Translations under genes and position numbers: made by a program | Origin: Episyrphus balteatus | Taxonomy: Eukaryota > Arthropoda > Insecta > Diptera > Syrphidae | Direction: 5' to 3' | NCBI RefSeq assembly: GCF_945859705.1 | Contig: NC_079136.1 | Location: 113,232,028 to 113,296,027 of the forward strand | DNA length: 64,000 nt | Shown here: one piece after another, positions 1 to 11,589 of the stretch | Layout: each line of letters opens with the position of its first letter | Numbering within the stretch: position 1 is the first letter of the stretch | The notes under the pieces: model-generated | What the model saw: the letters and a program-made list of their open reading frames with translations, nothing else | Databases searched by the model: none | What the model was told of the DNA's origin: nothing

Positions 1-459
1 AATAATAATAATTATTTTTCTTCGATAAGTTTGTTGTTTGCATTTGATTCATAAACTATATAGGGAATTCAGGCTTATTGAATATTAATTTGGATTAATG
101 TGATTAAAGAGGCTTCATCAATAAATAATAATTAACGGGCGGATGAACTTTTTTGGTGTGGATCGAAGGGATGAAGTTTCTAGTTTTTTATTCCTTAAGG
201 AATTACAAAACGATAGAGAGAAAGTTTAAGTTTTAATAGAACGAAAGAGAGATGAAAGTAGTTAAATTTGCATGGAGGTTTAATGAATAATTGAAGGATA
301 CTTACCGTTGGCGGGGGTTAAGTTAACTTACACCCAGAGAAAAAACGCATAGTAATTTTTAATCCGTTCTACATTGAATCAATGGTGAAAAATATATTCA
401 TTAATTTTCTAAAAAGTCGTCCTATGCTTAACTTACAGTTTGTCACATCAATTTTTATA
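1..459. other. AT-rich noncoding DNA
   Basis: There is no open reading frame of note. The stretch opens with an AAT run and is otherwise unique AT-rich sequence. The only feature is a short GC-rich patch around 305-318 that ends in a minus-strand splice-donor-like GTAAGT (annotated separately). If the minus-strand exon at 7731-7836 is real, this is part of its downstream intron. Confidence 0.6.
306..326 (-). other. possible 21-nt microexon (very tentative)
   Basis: On the minus strand, 21 bases that include CCCCCGCCAACG are followed directly by a strong donor, GTAAGTAT (complement of 298-305), and preceded by a pyrimidine-rich tract ending in AAG. The length is a multiple of three. Spliced to the phase-1 end of the exon at 7731-7836 it would keep the frame open and add Leu-Asn-Leu-Thr-Pro-Ala-Asn. 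Against it: the acceptor is AAG rather than CAG or TAG, and a consensus donor occurs by chance every few kilobases. This is inference from splice-signal reading only. Confidence 0.15.
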
Positions 460-532
460 AGTGAGATGGCACAGTGGTAAAGCACAAGCTTGTCAACTCA
501 GGTATAGCAGATTCGATCCCCAGCGGATGCCA
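460..532 (+). repeat. tRNA-derived fragment (tRNA pseudogene or SINE head)
   Basis: An A-box-like TGGCACAGTGGT at 467-478 is followed 42 bases later by a B-box-like GATTCGATCCC at 510-520, the spacing of a real tRNA gene. A T-run from 541 could act as a Pol III terminator. The acceptor and T stems pair poorly, so this is not a working tRNA gene. A degenerate tRNA pseudogene, or the head of a SINE with the adjacent 22-bp repeat as its tail, fits better. No isotype is assigned because the anticodon arm is also weak. Confidence 0.45.
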
Positions 533-554
533 GTTTTACTTTTTTTATTTTTTT

Positions 555-640
555 AATGTGTGAACCACTTTGATTTAATGTGTGAACAACTTTGATTTAA
601 TGTGTGAACAGCTTTGATTTAAAGTGTGCTACTTTGATTC
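555..640 (+). repeat. 22-bp tandem repeat, about 4 copies
   Basis: Units are 555-576, 577-598, 599-620 and a shorter 621-640. The consensus is AATGTGTGAAC, two or three variable bases, then CTTTGATTT. The units differ at only one or two positions apart from the last. The repeat lies directly downstream of the tRNA-like fragment, so it may be the tail of the same retroposon. Confidence 0.8.
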
Positions 641-1753
641 AATCATTTTCCACTTTAGGCTAAAAATGTAGTGATTTTCCATTGATTCAAAATGGTTTAG
701 ATTGATTTTACGTTGTTTTTTGGCTCAGTGTATAAGTTTATACCTGAGTTGTGTGCGTTCAACTTATTGGAAGGTTTAAAGAAGAATAAAACAGATCCAA
801 AACTTTATGAGGTACCTATTATTTAACAAAGAAAGCCAAAGAAATTGGAAAATATGTTTATAATATTTATTTAATTATCAAAAAAAAAAAATTAACATTG
901 GGCGCCATTTAAAAAAAAAATGTAATCACTTCAATTTACATAACTCTTTAAAAGAATGCGTCTTTTAAAGAATGCAAAATTATAACTAAATGAGCTGATG
1001 TTATTTGGAAGTAAAATCTTATGAATACAACACTGAACTACGTGGCACAGAGGAGGAGACATAGTTGAAAATTGTCTCATGTTATCGCACAGGTGGCTTC
1101 AGTTAAGCTGGCGATTTAGAAAAAACTTCTTTCTCTCTTTGTCTTTCTGTGTTGTATTAATGTCTTGTGTTGTATCAGCAAAATGGACCTAGATTCCGAA
1201 GCTGCAGTGTTTCTAGTCCGGAGATTTATCTTCAGACTAGTTTAATATGTAATGTAATCTTATGAATGACAGAATTTCACGTTGGGCGCCATTGTGAATT
1301 GCTATTTGAAGCTCTTTAATTGAAATGAAATGAAAATAAAACAAATGTAATGCTTAAGTTTAGAAAGGAACTTCAGAGATTAAAATAAAGTTTTATCATT
1401 ATTGTATTCAATTTCATTTATATTTATAGCTTTAAATACAAGTTTTTCACTTTTGAAATTTCGCGTTGGGCGCCATTTAAACCGAGGGTTTTTCTGAAAG
1501 ATCGATACAAATAATTTTTTTATTCTTTGTTTTTACTATTAACAACCATCAATTATAATAAATAAATAATTATTTGCTTAAAACAAACTGTTGAAAATAC
1601 AAGTTAAGGAACCACGTTGGGCGCCATTTAAGAAACTTTTTAAAATTGTGGTTATTTATTATTAATCGAATCTTTCTTTTATATAGCTTACATTTAAAAT
1701 AAAAACAATCTCTGTTGAAAAATGCAAGTTAAAGAGCAGCGTTTGGCGCCAAC

Positions 1754-3145
1754 TAGTTCAGACATTTTTTTTTTTGAAATTCCTTTCATTTATTTTCTAA
1801 GCGAATCTTTCATATCCACTTAAACTTCATTAATTATAAAATAAAGTCATTTTTCTGACGAGTTTTCACATCAAAATTAACTCAAACATAAACCACCATA
1901 AAAAATTTGACTTTTTCTATGTAAGAATTTATGCTTTATGTATCACGTCACATGCAATCACCTGCTTATTATTATTTCTCTTTTTTTTTTCATTTATCAA
2001 AAACTCTACTCCACCGTCAAATCGTACAATTGAATGACTCTTATCGGATCCTTGCGTTTTGGTTTCCGCTGAAATTCTTCTGACAATCCTTCTTCATACT
2101 TGAGCAAAAAAAAAAAAAAGAGTTAACAAAAAGTATATTTCACGCTCCAGAAAATATACTCCTGCAGAGTATTTTGATGTTGGTGGTGGGGTTGTGATGG
2201 GTGGTGGTTTAAAATCTTGAAAGGTTGTGCAATTAAATTGATGTTCGTTTTTCATTTAAAATCAACAAAAAAAAAAAAAGTATAATAAAACAACACAAAA
2301 ACTGAAAACCCATCGTGTCGTTGTTGTATTGTTTTTGTGTATTTGTGTGTGTGTTTTATTTTTTTTTTTAGAGTAAAAGAATGTTACCAACTAAAAACTA
2401 AACCTGAGTAGTATCCTGCGGGGCTGCATTTGAACTTATCCAAGAGATAAGTTTAATTAGTTTCAAAATGAGTGAAAGAGAAAGAAGTAAATAAAAACTT
2501 TATGGTTGGCAGCTCACAAAATGAGTGTAATTTGCTTGTAATTAAAATTTAATTGTTTAATTTTTTTTGCGCTCTTTTTTGTTAGATTTTTTTTTATTTA
2601 TTTTTGTTTGATGTTATTTTAATTTTGAAATCATTTCAGGTAATCTAAAGATATTTAACTATTTTATGGGATTTTTTGTTGGATACCAAACAAGACTCAA
2701 ACATAATGATTTGGTTTGTGTTAAAAAATTAGAATTACAACAAAAAAAAAGGACCAGAACAAGGAGTGAAGTTTAATTTAGGGTGCTGGTGCTTGTGTTT
2801 TGTTGATGTCAAAATGAATTAAATTTGTATTTGAACGTGAGTTTACATGATGAGGGAGCTAACTAATAAAAGAACCAACCAAACAGAAATGGTTGAAAAT
2901 TTGCATAAGAATAATGGTTTTTCTTTTTTTGTGTAGAAATTAAATGCTTTTTTCGAATGCCAAGGCAATCAAGTGAAAACATTAAGTCTGTTTTTTTTTT
3001 TTTTAGAAAGACACGCAGATACCAATTTAATAGGGGTTTGAAGCTCATTACTTTTATACATTACTTGTTTTCTATTTAAAACGATTACGTTTGTTTTTCG
3101 GTACAAGAAGGAGAACTTTAAAAAAGGAAAGTTAATATTATTTTT
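1754..3145. other. noncoding gap between motif clusters
   Basis: AT-rich DNA with several A and T homopolymers (2106-2119, 2263-2278) and a GT-rich patch at 2340-2355. It has no motif copies, no credible ORF and no splice-bounded open frame. Confidence 0.55.
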
Positions 3146-3989
3146 CATGTTGGGCGCCATTTAGGAATTTCTTTTAAACATTTTGTTTTAATTTTTAATA
3201 GACGTATGTTTTCCCAGTAGAAATAAAATCAGCAAAAACTTTGAACAGTAGAAGAAAAATAAATATTATGACTCACATTGGGCGCCATTTAAGCTAGAAA
3301 TTACTTTGCAGACTTTTTTTTACTATACGATGTACAAATTTTTGTCTAGCATACAAAAAAGGTTAGTATCATGTTTGGCGCCATTTATACTACAGTCTAG
3401 ATTTTGACTGACATGACGTTATATTTAGATTTATATGAAATATAAGAGAAAATTATAAAAATTCTTTGCGATGGGCGCCATTATAGGTTTTGTGTGCAAA
3501 CAAAAAAAAATAGGAATATCTATGTATTTGAAAGAGTTAATAAAATTTCTCACGTTGGGCGCCATTTATATAAACATGTAGTTAAAAACGAGTTTAAATT
3601 GGTTACAATCTGTAAAACTTAAAACATAAAGGTTTTGGAGCCATTTATGCTAAGTTTACCATAACCCTACAAAAAGCACTACGTTCTCTAGTAGATTTAT
3701 TGAAGCAAGATGCAGATAATTCTCTAGACTTCACACTCCTAAATTTAAATTGGCGGACGAAAATGAAGAATTAACTATCATGGAAACATTAATTTTAATA
3801 TTTTTTTTTTTTTTTAAATGGCGCCCAACGTGGAACTCCGTTAAATAAATTTTTAAATCAAGCTTTCCATTCATTTAATATATGGGCGAAGGTAAATGCT
3901 TTTTATCTTGTTTAAAAGAGGAACTAAACAATGATATATTATTTCGAACTCCGAAAGGGAGAAATTAGTTTCTATTTGGGCGCCAGTTT

Positions 3990-6044
3990 TAAGATTTGTT
4001 GGGTCATAAAAGTTTTATAGCGCTTAAATTTAAGTAATCATCAAACGTCTAATTTTAACATATTTCGTTCCTTCCTATTAATTTCATTCAAATATAACCT
4101 TGTTAAACTTTTGTGTTTAAATTTTTTAAACAAACAAAATATCATCATTGTTTGTAAAATTCATATTCAATTTTGGTCCCCTTTAAGTTAAACAACAAAG
4201 AACAACTTTAAGATTCAATTTCCAACTTTTTTTTTCCTACCGGAAAAACAACCAAAACTCTAATAAATATTTAACAACTTTAATGGTCTCCTCCTGTGCG
4301 CTATACCATTGTGTATATGTATTGTTACAGAAAAAAAAAAAAAAAACTGAATTCATAACTTAATTATCAGGCATAAATATTAACCATCGTATCTTCTTTT
4401 TTCGACGGCCTCCAACTGTGTGCAAGGACAAAAAAAAAATTCCATTAAAAAAGCAAAAAACAAAAATTGTATCTAAGGTTAGGTTTATTTTGTGAAATGT
4501 ACACAAGGTTTTCATAAAAAAGGAAAAAAAAATATCCCTCGAACGCATACTAGGTTTGATTTTTTTTTTTGTTTTTCTTAAAGCCTTAAACAGTGAGAAG
4601 TAAACGACATCAATAAGTGCGAGATCTCAAATAGAATTTTACTCCATAGACTGAGAATATAAAACAACACACAGGACAATATAAAAAGAAGACACACAAA
4701 ACGAAGTGTTGTATCTTGGTGTTGTAACGGTTACGGTGGCTACAATCTCAAAAAAAGGTGGAAATATCTCCCACCTTAAAAAAATATCCAGGTGTGATTT
4801 CGCGGTATTATGTTAGAAACAATCCAAAAAAACAAAAAACATCTCTAGCAAAACGCCATCCACGCCACCGCTGTACAAACAAACACACCACCGTTATAAA
4901 TATTCCTAAACAAAACATTCTAATGAAAAATAAAAGTTCCTCTTGGCAAAAGTCGACAAAGAACAAACAGACCCTACCTACCTATCCCTCCCACTGCCTT
5001 AAAATTGGGTGGAAAAAGTCAAAGAAAGAAGTTGGAGGGGATGGACAAACAAAAAATAAAGATAAATAAAGCAAAAAAGCACAGGTGGAAGTATGCAATG
5101 GCGGGAACAAATCGAAAGGAAGAACATTTGCCAATATGGCCAAAGAGCAAAAAATGGCTGAGACTAGATTCTTTTTTTTTTTTGTATATCAGGGGTCGAT
5201 CTTCGTAAAGAATTTAATAAAGAGAGAGCGAACAAAAAAAAATCCTCAAGGCGTAATTTTCCGGGTGGATTGGTTTTTTCCCTTCTCCTATGTTTATTTT
5301 TCTTCCAAACCCCCTCCCGAACCCTGCAAATAAACCGCTTCTACATTAAATAAGGTTGAATAAAAGGTATAAGAAAATGATGCTTACGGGTAAATAGATA
5401 TTACAAACAATAATCATGAGGAATATTTTTCTACCAGTCGAAAGTTGGTTGTTTTGTAATTTGGATTTTTTTTATAAATGTTTTTTTTTTTTGTACAATT
5501 TTTTGTATGTAACTTTATGAGATTTTACATTAAATCTCATTTGGACAAGGTGAACCATGAATATCAGAGAGATATTATATTTATATGGAGGGAAGTGGGG
5601 TTCAATGATTTTTAATGGTTATAAAGGTTTTAGGAAAAATTAAAAAAAAATAAAAAAAATGTTTATACAAAATTGAACACAATATAGGAACATTACCAAC
5701 CATATTTGATTTTTGATGGTTTCTTTGGGTATATTGTTAATTAAGTCATACAATATTCATAAGGAAATACTAAATGAGAGGACAATCTGTTCTCTTAATT
5801 TATAATGATTTTTACATTAAGAGGACTTCTAATGATGATGATGAAAGTAGAAAATTTTCATTAAAAGGTTTTATTTGAATAAGATGGAAAGATAGTAACT
5901 TTGACGGCTACCACGCATAAAAGCCTAAGAATATTTTTTTCAAGGTGCCTGAATTACCACGAATAAGAGTTTGTACGATTTCCTCAACAATTGGCTTAAA
6001 ATAAATCCGAAATTCTAAAAATAGGAAGAATAATAACACGAGCC
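3990..6044. other. noncoding gap between motif clusters
   Basis: This gap has no copy of the GGCGCC motif. The stretch 4680-5330 is somewhat richer in C on the plus strand and carries overlapping open frames of 67-103 codons at 4758-5333. Their predicted peptides are Lys/Thr/Pro-rich and look like translated low-complexity DNA. No domain or splice structure supports them. Confidence 0.5.
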
Positions 6045-6900
6045 CACATTGGGCGCCATTTGAGATTAGGTTTGATGAATTTTTAACTTTTTATTTATCA
6101 ATTCTTATTTTGGCTCTGGCGGTAAACCTAGAATGACCAAGGTAAGGGAAGTTACAAGGACTTCGATCCTCTGGGGTCATTAACTGTTACACGTTGGGCG
6201 CCACTTATGAACTTGTTTTTAATTATTTTTTTTATTGTTTTAATATGATTTTATCCCAAACAAAATAATAACTTTTGTTTAAAAATATCTCTATGAAAGA
6301 AATCAAAGCAAAAAATGAAACAACTTGATCCTGCGTTGGGAGCCAATTACAATATATATGTAGTATTAAATGTGGCAAATTGACAAAAAACAGTTTAATG
6401 AAAAAAACACTGCGAAATTTTTGAATGAAACCATAAGGCTAAACTTCAAATGCCACATACAAACCAAACAACAACTGGTATTTCCGAAATTGTATATAAT
6501 GTTTCTCTTCCAAAATTGGATAAAACTAAATAAGGCAGTCTGAAACAAATAACATCAAGAATATGACTTAATGATAAAAAAAAATCCGTGTTGGGCGCCA
6601 CTTATCGAGATTTTCATTTATTTACCTCTTCTTCTATGCAATTTTATTTTGGATACCTACTCTACATAAATCAACAATAAATCCCAACTTTTGGCTATAT
6701 AAAAATTAAAATGATACCAATAACTAAAGAAATGCTATCTTACACAGCTTCCCTAAAATGTTGTTCTAGAATGTAATCGAGTTTTTACTGTTTCAGTAGC
6801 TTTCAGCTAAATTTAATAAAACAGATCGAAAACATGGCGGTTAATAACAACAGCATAGACCAACAACTCTATAAATATATTCCACGTTGGGCGCCATTTA

Positions 6901-7730
6901 AAAAAAAAATGAGATTTTTTCTAATTTCATTTCTTCTAGATACAATTTGTAATAAGTTAAGTTAAAACTTCGTATAAATCAACAATAAACTCCATTTGCT
7001 TCAAAAAAAAACTTGAAATACCGCAAATCAACAAAAAAAGGCTAATCCACCAGATCTTGCATACAATTTTCTCTAAAATGAAATCTTCCCCCGAAACCAA
7101 TTTGCAAACCAAACAAATAAAATAGAAATGAAAAACGAAAACAAAAAACAACAAAAAACAATAAGAAGAAACTTATAGTTTAATTAAGAATTTTAATTTT
7201 ATGCTCCACTGGTTATTCCTGTTTTTGTTTTTCTTAAATTTCTATACATCCTTACCACAAGTTGGTTGGATTTTTTTTTCTTTTTTCATCATGCCATCTT
7301 GTTTTGAGAAGAATTTCTATCACTGATATTAACCCTCGTACTAAAGTTTATAAGAAAAGTAACAATAAAGTCAACAGGCAAGAGGGGAGACTTGAAAAGA
7401 TATAAAATAAAAAAAAAAAACTCAATATTGGCAAGAACGAAGAAGAAACAAATCTAGGTGAGGATTCCCTTATCATTATCTTTTTTGTTTTTTTTTTTTC
7501 ATCTTTGCCTTTTTACTTCTTCCCCATTTATTCTTTTTTCTTGAAAATAAGTCAGTAACAAGGAAGATTTTTAGCTATCAATAAAAAATTCAAAATTTAA
7601 ATACAATTTCCAAATGAACAAGCAAGCAAACATCACTTTTTTTTTTTAATTTTTTGTTGTTTTTCACTTTTATCTTGAAATATTATATTAAAAAAAATAT
7701 ATATATTTTATATAGAAAAATTGTACTCAC
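6901..7730. other. intronic noncoding DNA next to putative exon
   Basis: AT-rich with poly-T tracts near 7269, 7490 and 7637. No coding signal is visible. On the minus strand it would be the first 0.8 kb of the intron after the exon at 7731-7836, starting GTGAGTAC. Confidence 0.5.
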
Positions 7731-7836
7731 GGACTGCATCGATAACATCAGGTCTTCCAATGATTACCAGTAAAAATGTGATGACTGCAACAATACTGGC
7801 AGCTGATGGCAGTACTACCATATGCAGCCCCATCAT
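7731..7836 (-). CDS. putative first coding exon, signal-peptide-like
   Basis: On the minus strand a start codon at 7836 is directly preceded by an in-frame TAA, which fixes the start, and is followed by a second ATG. The 35 codons begin MMGLHMVVLPSA, continue with a hydrophobic core ASIVAVITFLLVIIG, and end RPDVIDAV plus one base. The exon stops at a consensus donor GTGAGT (complement of 7725-7730), leaving phase 1. A short 5' exon with a hydrophobic N-terminus ending in phase 1 is typical of genes for secreted or membrane proteins, for example immunoglobulin-superfamily receptors, which join extracellular modules with phase-1 introns. That class is inference; the gene is not recognised. Third-codon positions are mixed rather than simply A/T, unlike the surroundings. 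The remaining exons would lie at lower coordinates, mostly or wholly outside the window. The overlapping plus-strand frame is a shadow. A chance hydrophobic frame next to a chance donor cannot be excluded. Confidence 0.5.
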
Positions 7837-10800
7837 TTACTTAAATAAAATAAATGATAAGTTTATGTATATTATGAACAAAATCAATAATTTTCGCTCA
7901 GTATTTCGCTAACTTTCAATTAAACGCTTTAATTTTTAAAAATTCTTCTCGAATTTTTCTTAATCTTCTTTCTGCTATCTTTAGCTTTCTTTTTTATTCA
8001 TACATTTTTGTTTTATTTTCATTTTTAATATTCATTTTCTATCATTTAATTTTCGCTAAGATTTGTATTTCTTCTAATTTCTTTTTTTTTTTTTTTTGGA
8101 AAATTCAATCATTTGTTAAGGGCATTTTTTTGAGCCGAAAATCATCAGTTATAACGAGGTGTGTAAATAAATGCGATGTCATCATCATCATTATAGTTAG
8201 ATGAACAGATATGTGATGTATATATAAAAGTAATAAACGTTGTGCATCAGGAAGATATCAAATTAAATTTAAATACAACAACCAGTGTGTTGTGATTTTT
8301 ACATCGATATTTTTTTTTTGTATTTAATTCATCCAGTATAAAAAGGGGATGAAATTAATTGCAGATTTGTTGTATATTCAATATAATTCCAATATTGTCG
8401 ATATAATTTTAATGAAGAGCGAAATTATATGTTTAAAGCGTGCGAAAGCGTTTTGTTCGGTTCACATCGAGGTTCATCGAAAAAAATTTTTTCCGATGTG
8501 TGATTAATAATTTTTTTTTTTTTTTTGTTGGATCGATGGTTTTGTGGTGTTTTTATTTTTTTTGTAGAGTGTGGTTGTGGTTGGGATGAGCGAAAAATAA
8601 AGAGAAAAGGGGAATTGAGTTAATTATGGGGGATTACCTGGTATGAAACATTTTTTTTTTTAAATTATTATTTATATTGTTATATGGTTTTGGGTTTTAA
8701 TTTAATGGAATTTTGTTGTTTTGTTGATTTAATATTTTTTTTTTGTATATAAATTCAGCAGCCAAGTACCTATACTTTTGATGAGATATTTGTTTTTTTC
8801 TTTTATTTATTATTATTATTTTCATAGATACCCTAATAGATATACATTTAAATTTTTTTTTTTTAATTCACTTGTTTGATACTTTTTTTTTTATTCTGGG
8901 AAATACACTTTGATTACTAGAATTGACACAACACTTATGTGTTTTTATTTAATTTTAATTTTTTTTTTTTTTCAATTTTCAATGGAATTTTTCTACAGAT
9001 CAGATCGATTTAATTTGAATTATAATTTTACTTAATTTTCTTGATTATATTTCACTAATTGCTGTGGTTTCTGTAAATTTTATTAAATAAAGATTTTTTT
9101 AGTATTATTTTTAAATTACAAAAGGGTGTAGGTATTACATAATTTATCAAAGCTATTTTAAAAATCCTCTTATTGCCTTAATTATATTATGGTTAAGAAA
9201 AAGACACAAAAAAAAATGAAAAAGGTAAATTAATGAAAATAATAAATAGGAAAATATTGTTTATATTTGTTTTCATTTATTTCACGCTGTTCTTAATTTG
9301 ATTTCAGAACTTGAAAGTACCTAGTACCGAGTTAAATAAATTAATTTGACGCCATTAAAAAAAAAAAAAAAAAAAAACAAAAACAACAAATTAATAAGCC
9401 ACCAAATATTATATTATTGTGAAACAAGTGATATTTTGTGTTATCTTTTATCAGCAAGATTAATTCAGAAACTTTTGATTTTTTTTTTTTAATTTCAAAA
9501 TGTTGTCTGCTTGACCATTTACTTACAGCTATTTCAATTTTAATGAAAAGAAGATCTAAGAGTTTTTGTATAAAATCAGTGTAGTGCTTGACTGTTAAAC
9601 TTATATCAGGAGTTCTGATATATTCTTTTATATTACAAATATTGACAACCAACAAAAGTCGTTTTGAGCTCTCCGGATTGTTCTTGATTATAGAGAACGG
9701 AGATTTGACCTCAAAATTGCATTTTTTTTTTTAGAAAAATATGGCGAAGTAGGTAGAAAACTTCTTGTGTAACATCTAGAAAAAATTAAATTAAAAAACA
9801 AAAACGAAGTTACATCAAAATAATGATTTTTATCAAAAAAAAATCGACTTCCATGGATCAAAACTGGGTTTAACGGTTTTTCTCACAGTTTCTATAGCAA
9901 GAACTGTGGGACCATTCTGCAGACACCAGCTTTCCAATACAAAAAGAATTATCAAAATTGGTTCAATCAGTCCAAAGTTATGAAGTAACAAACATAAAAA
10001 GTTTGGAAGTCGGTGAAAACGCACATTTTTCGAACCAATAGGTACTAGAAAAAAAGTGGACTCTCATCACAAAACCATCATATTGACTTTTAATTGAAGA
10101 TAAATTAAAATGTATACCTCTTCTAAGGTCATGAGTAGGAGTATAGAAGCCAAAGTATGACCTTTCTAGAAGAATTTTTACATTAATCTTTCATATTGGG
10201 TCAAAAAAATGTGATAAATGTGATGTTTTCTTTTTTTTTTTTAAGTTATACTTTTTTGGGGCTTTGGAGAGTGAAAATTTACTTTACAAAGCGATTTGAA
10301 AGCAAAAATGACGACCCAAATTTTTTTTTCAATTTGTCCTCCTTTTAAGTTTTGCAGAATTTTTTCTAGTTTGATTTTTTTTTTAATTCGCATACAAAAA
10401 TTTAATAAAATTTGATAAAATGTTAAATATCATTGAAAAACTATTTGCAACTTATTGGAAGAGCACAAAAATATAAAATTGAATTTGATTTGCATTTCAT
10501 TCATACCTTTCTCAACTAAACTAATCATGGTACAGTTCTATGACATTTTCGACATTTTCCGAAACACTTTTAAATAAAAAAAAAACTGATTGATTTTTTT
10601 TTTATGTTTTTTATTCTCTCTCACTTAAACCACAGTTTTTCCTTAAGGTACGTATCCATTCAATAACTTTTTTTGTTATTATTTTTTTTTACCTTTCGTT
10701 GTGATAGATCAAAATGAAAAAAAAAAACTGTGTGAAAAAACATGGAAATTGATTCCCATCATTCAGCAATTGAAACTGAATTCCTCGTGAACAAAAAAAA

Positions 10801-11589
10801 AAAAACCGACAAAATATGAGTAGACACTTGAAAATATGAAAAATCTTTCAGTATGACAGTTTTCCATGAAATCTGTGAAAATATAAAAAAGCAAAAAAAA
10901 TATCAAAGACAGTAATCAACATTCGTATATATTGGTTTTGCATTTGGTCAGGACATCGCTGCTCTCCATCGATACACAACTCAAAATCAATCATTTTTGT
11001 CTTCTTGGATTGCAATTCATCTCATTTTTTCGAAACAAAAAAAAAAAGTGCAGAAATAATTGAATATTTTTTTTTTATCCAAAAGAAACAAACAAAAAAA
11101 TATATATTAATCGGGGCCAAAAGGATTGTGTCCTTTATCCTGTATACTGTGCGGAGGTGTATCCAACATTTATTGAAAGCTTTCGGTGTTGGTAAAAAAA
11201 GGACTTCAACCACCCACTCTTTACTGCTAGAATGAACTCCATAAACAATGGTTTCATTTTTTTTTTTTCGAACGAAAACGCATTGTAACACGAATGTGAT
11301 TCCAGGACTCGAGTTGAAGATTGCACTTCAGAGAATTTCTCCAACTGATGCACTTGATGATTTTATTTGATTTCGAAACATCCGTTTCTATGGAAGTCCA
11401 GGCATTGTATTTATAGAGACGAGGGCAAATGTGTCGAGAAAAATGTTGGACTCAACTCAAGTGGCAAAGTCGAACACCATCATCAGCACCTTTCTTTCTT
11501 TCTGTGCTTTTGTGTTTATGTATGATGAAAGTTTTTTGGTTTTTTTTCGTCAAGAGTCCATTATAGGTATTTTTTTTTTTTTTTGTCAA
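7837..11589. other. noncoding DNA upstream of putative exon
   Basis: This would hold the 5' UTR, promoter or upstream introns of the minus-strand gene, but no start site can be placed. It contains many T-runs (8083-8098, 8514-8526, 8957-8971, 9356-9377 as A) and a moderately GC-richer piece at 8433-8480. Frames at 9341-9655 and 9833-10024 encode low-complexity or Phe-rich peptides and are not credible genes. Confidence 0.45.

Larger units (their letters stand above)
895..6900 (+). repeat. dispersed array of 18 GGCGCC-centred motifs (CACGTTGGGCGCCATTTA)
   Basis: Copies start near 895, 1278, 1462, 1612, 1738, 3146, 3274, 3370, 3469, 3551, 3631 (degenerate), 3815 (the only one on the other strand), 3974, 6045, 6189, 6332, 6586 and 6882. 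The core is TTGGGCGCCA, usually followed by TTTA and preceded by CAC or CAT. They form three clusters separated by about 1.4 and 2 kb; inside clusters the spacing is mostly 80-180 bp. Flanks are AT-rich and sometimes recognisably related: copies at 1612 and 1738 share TGTTGAAAA, then CAAGTTAA, upstream. So this may be a decayed tandem repeat. Outside this zone the full core was seen only inside the palindrome at 62.5-64 kb. The core equals the 3' end of tRNA-Lys including CCA, as recalled, and contains GCCAT, the Pho/YY1 core. The function is unknown. Confidence 0.85.

Noticed and set aside
1183..1245. Short frame beginning MDLDSEAAVFLV with an AG upstream
   Set aside because: Only 20 codons before a stop, and no donor. 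A CTAGTC/GACTAG hairpin in the same place suggests structure or chance instead.
4758..5333. Overlapping plus-strand frames of 67-103 codons
   Set aside because: Composition-driven (Lys, Thr, Pro and Asn from A/C-rich DNA), mutually overlapping, with no splice or domain evidence.
9845..10012. Inverted CGACTTCCA and TGGAAGTCG about 150 bp apart
   Set aside because: Only 9 bp match, so it cannot be distinguished from chance, although similar words occur at the ends of common arthropod repeats.
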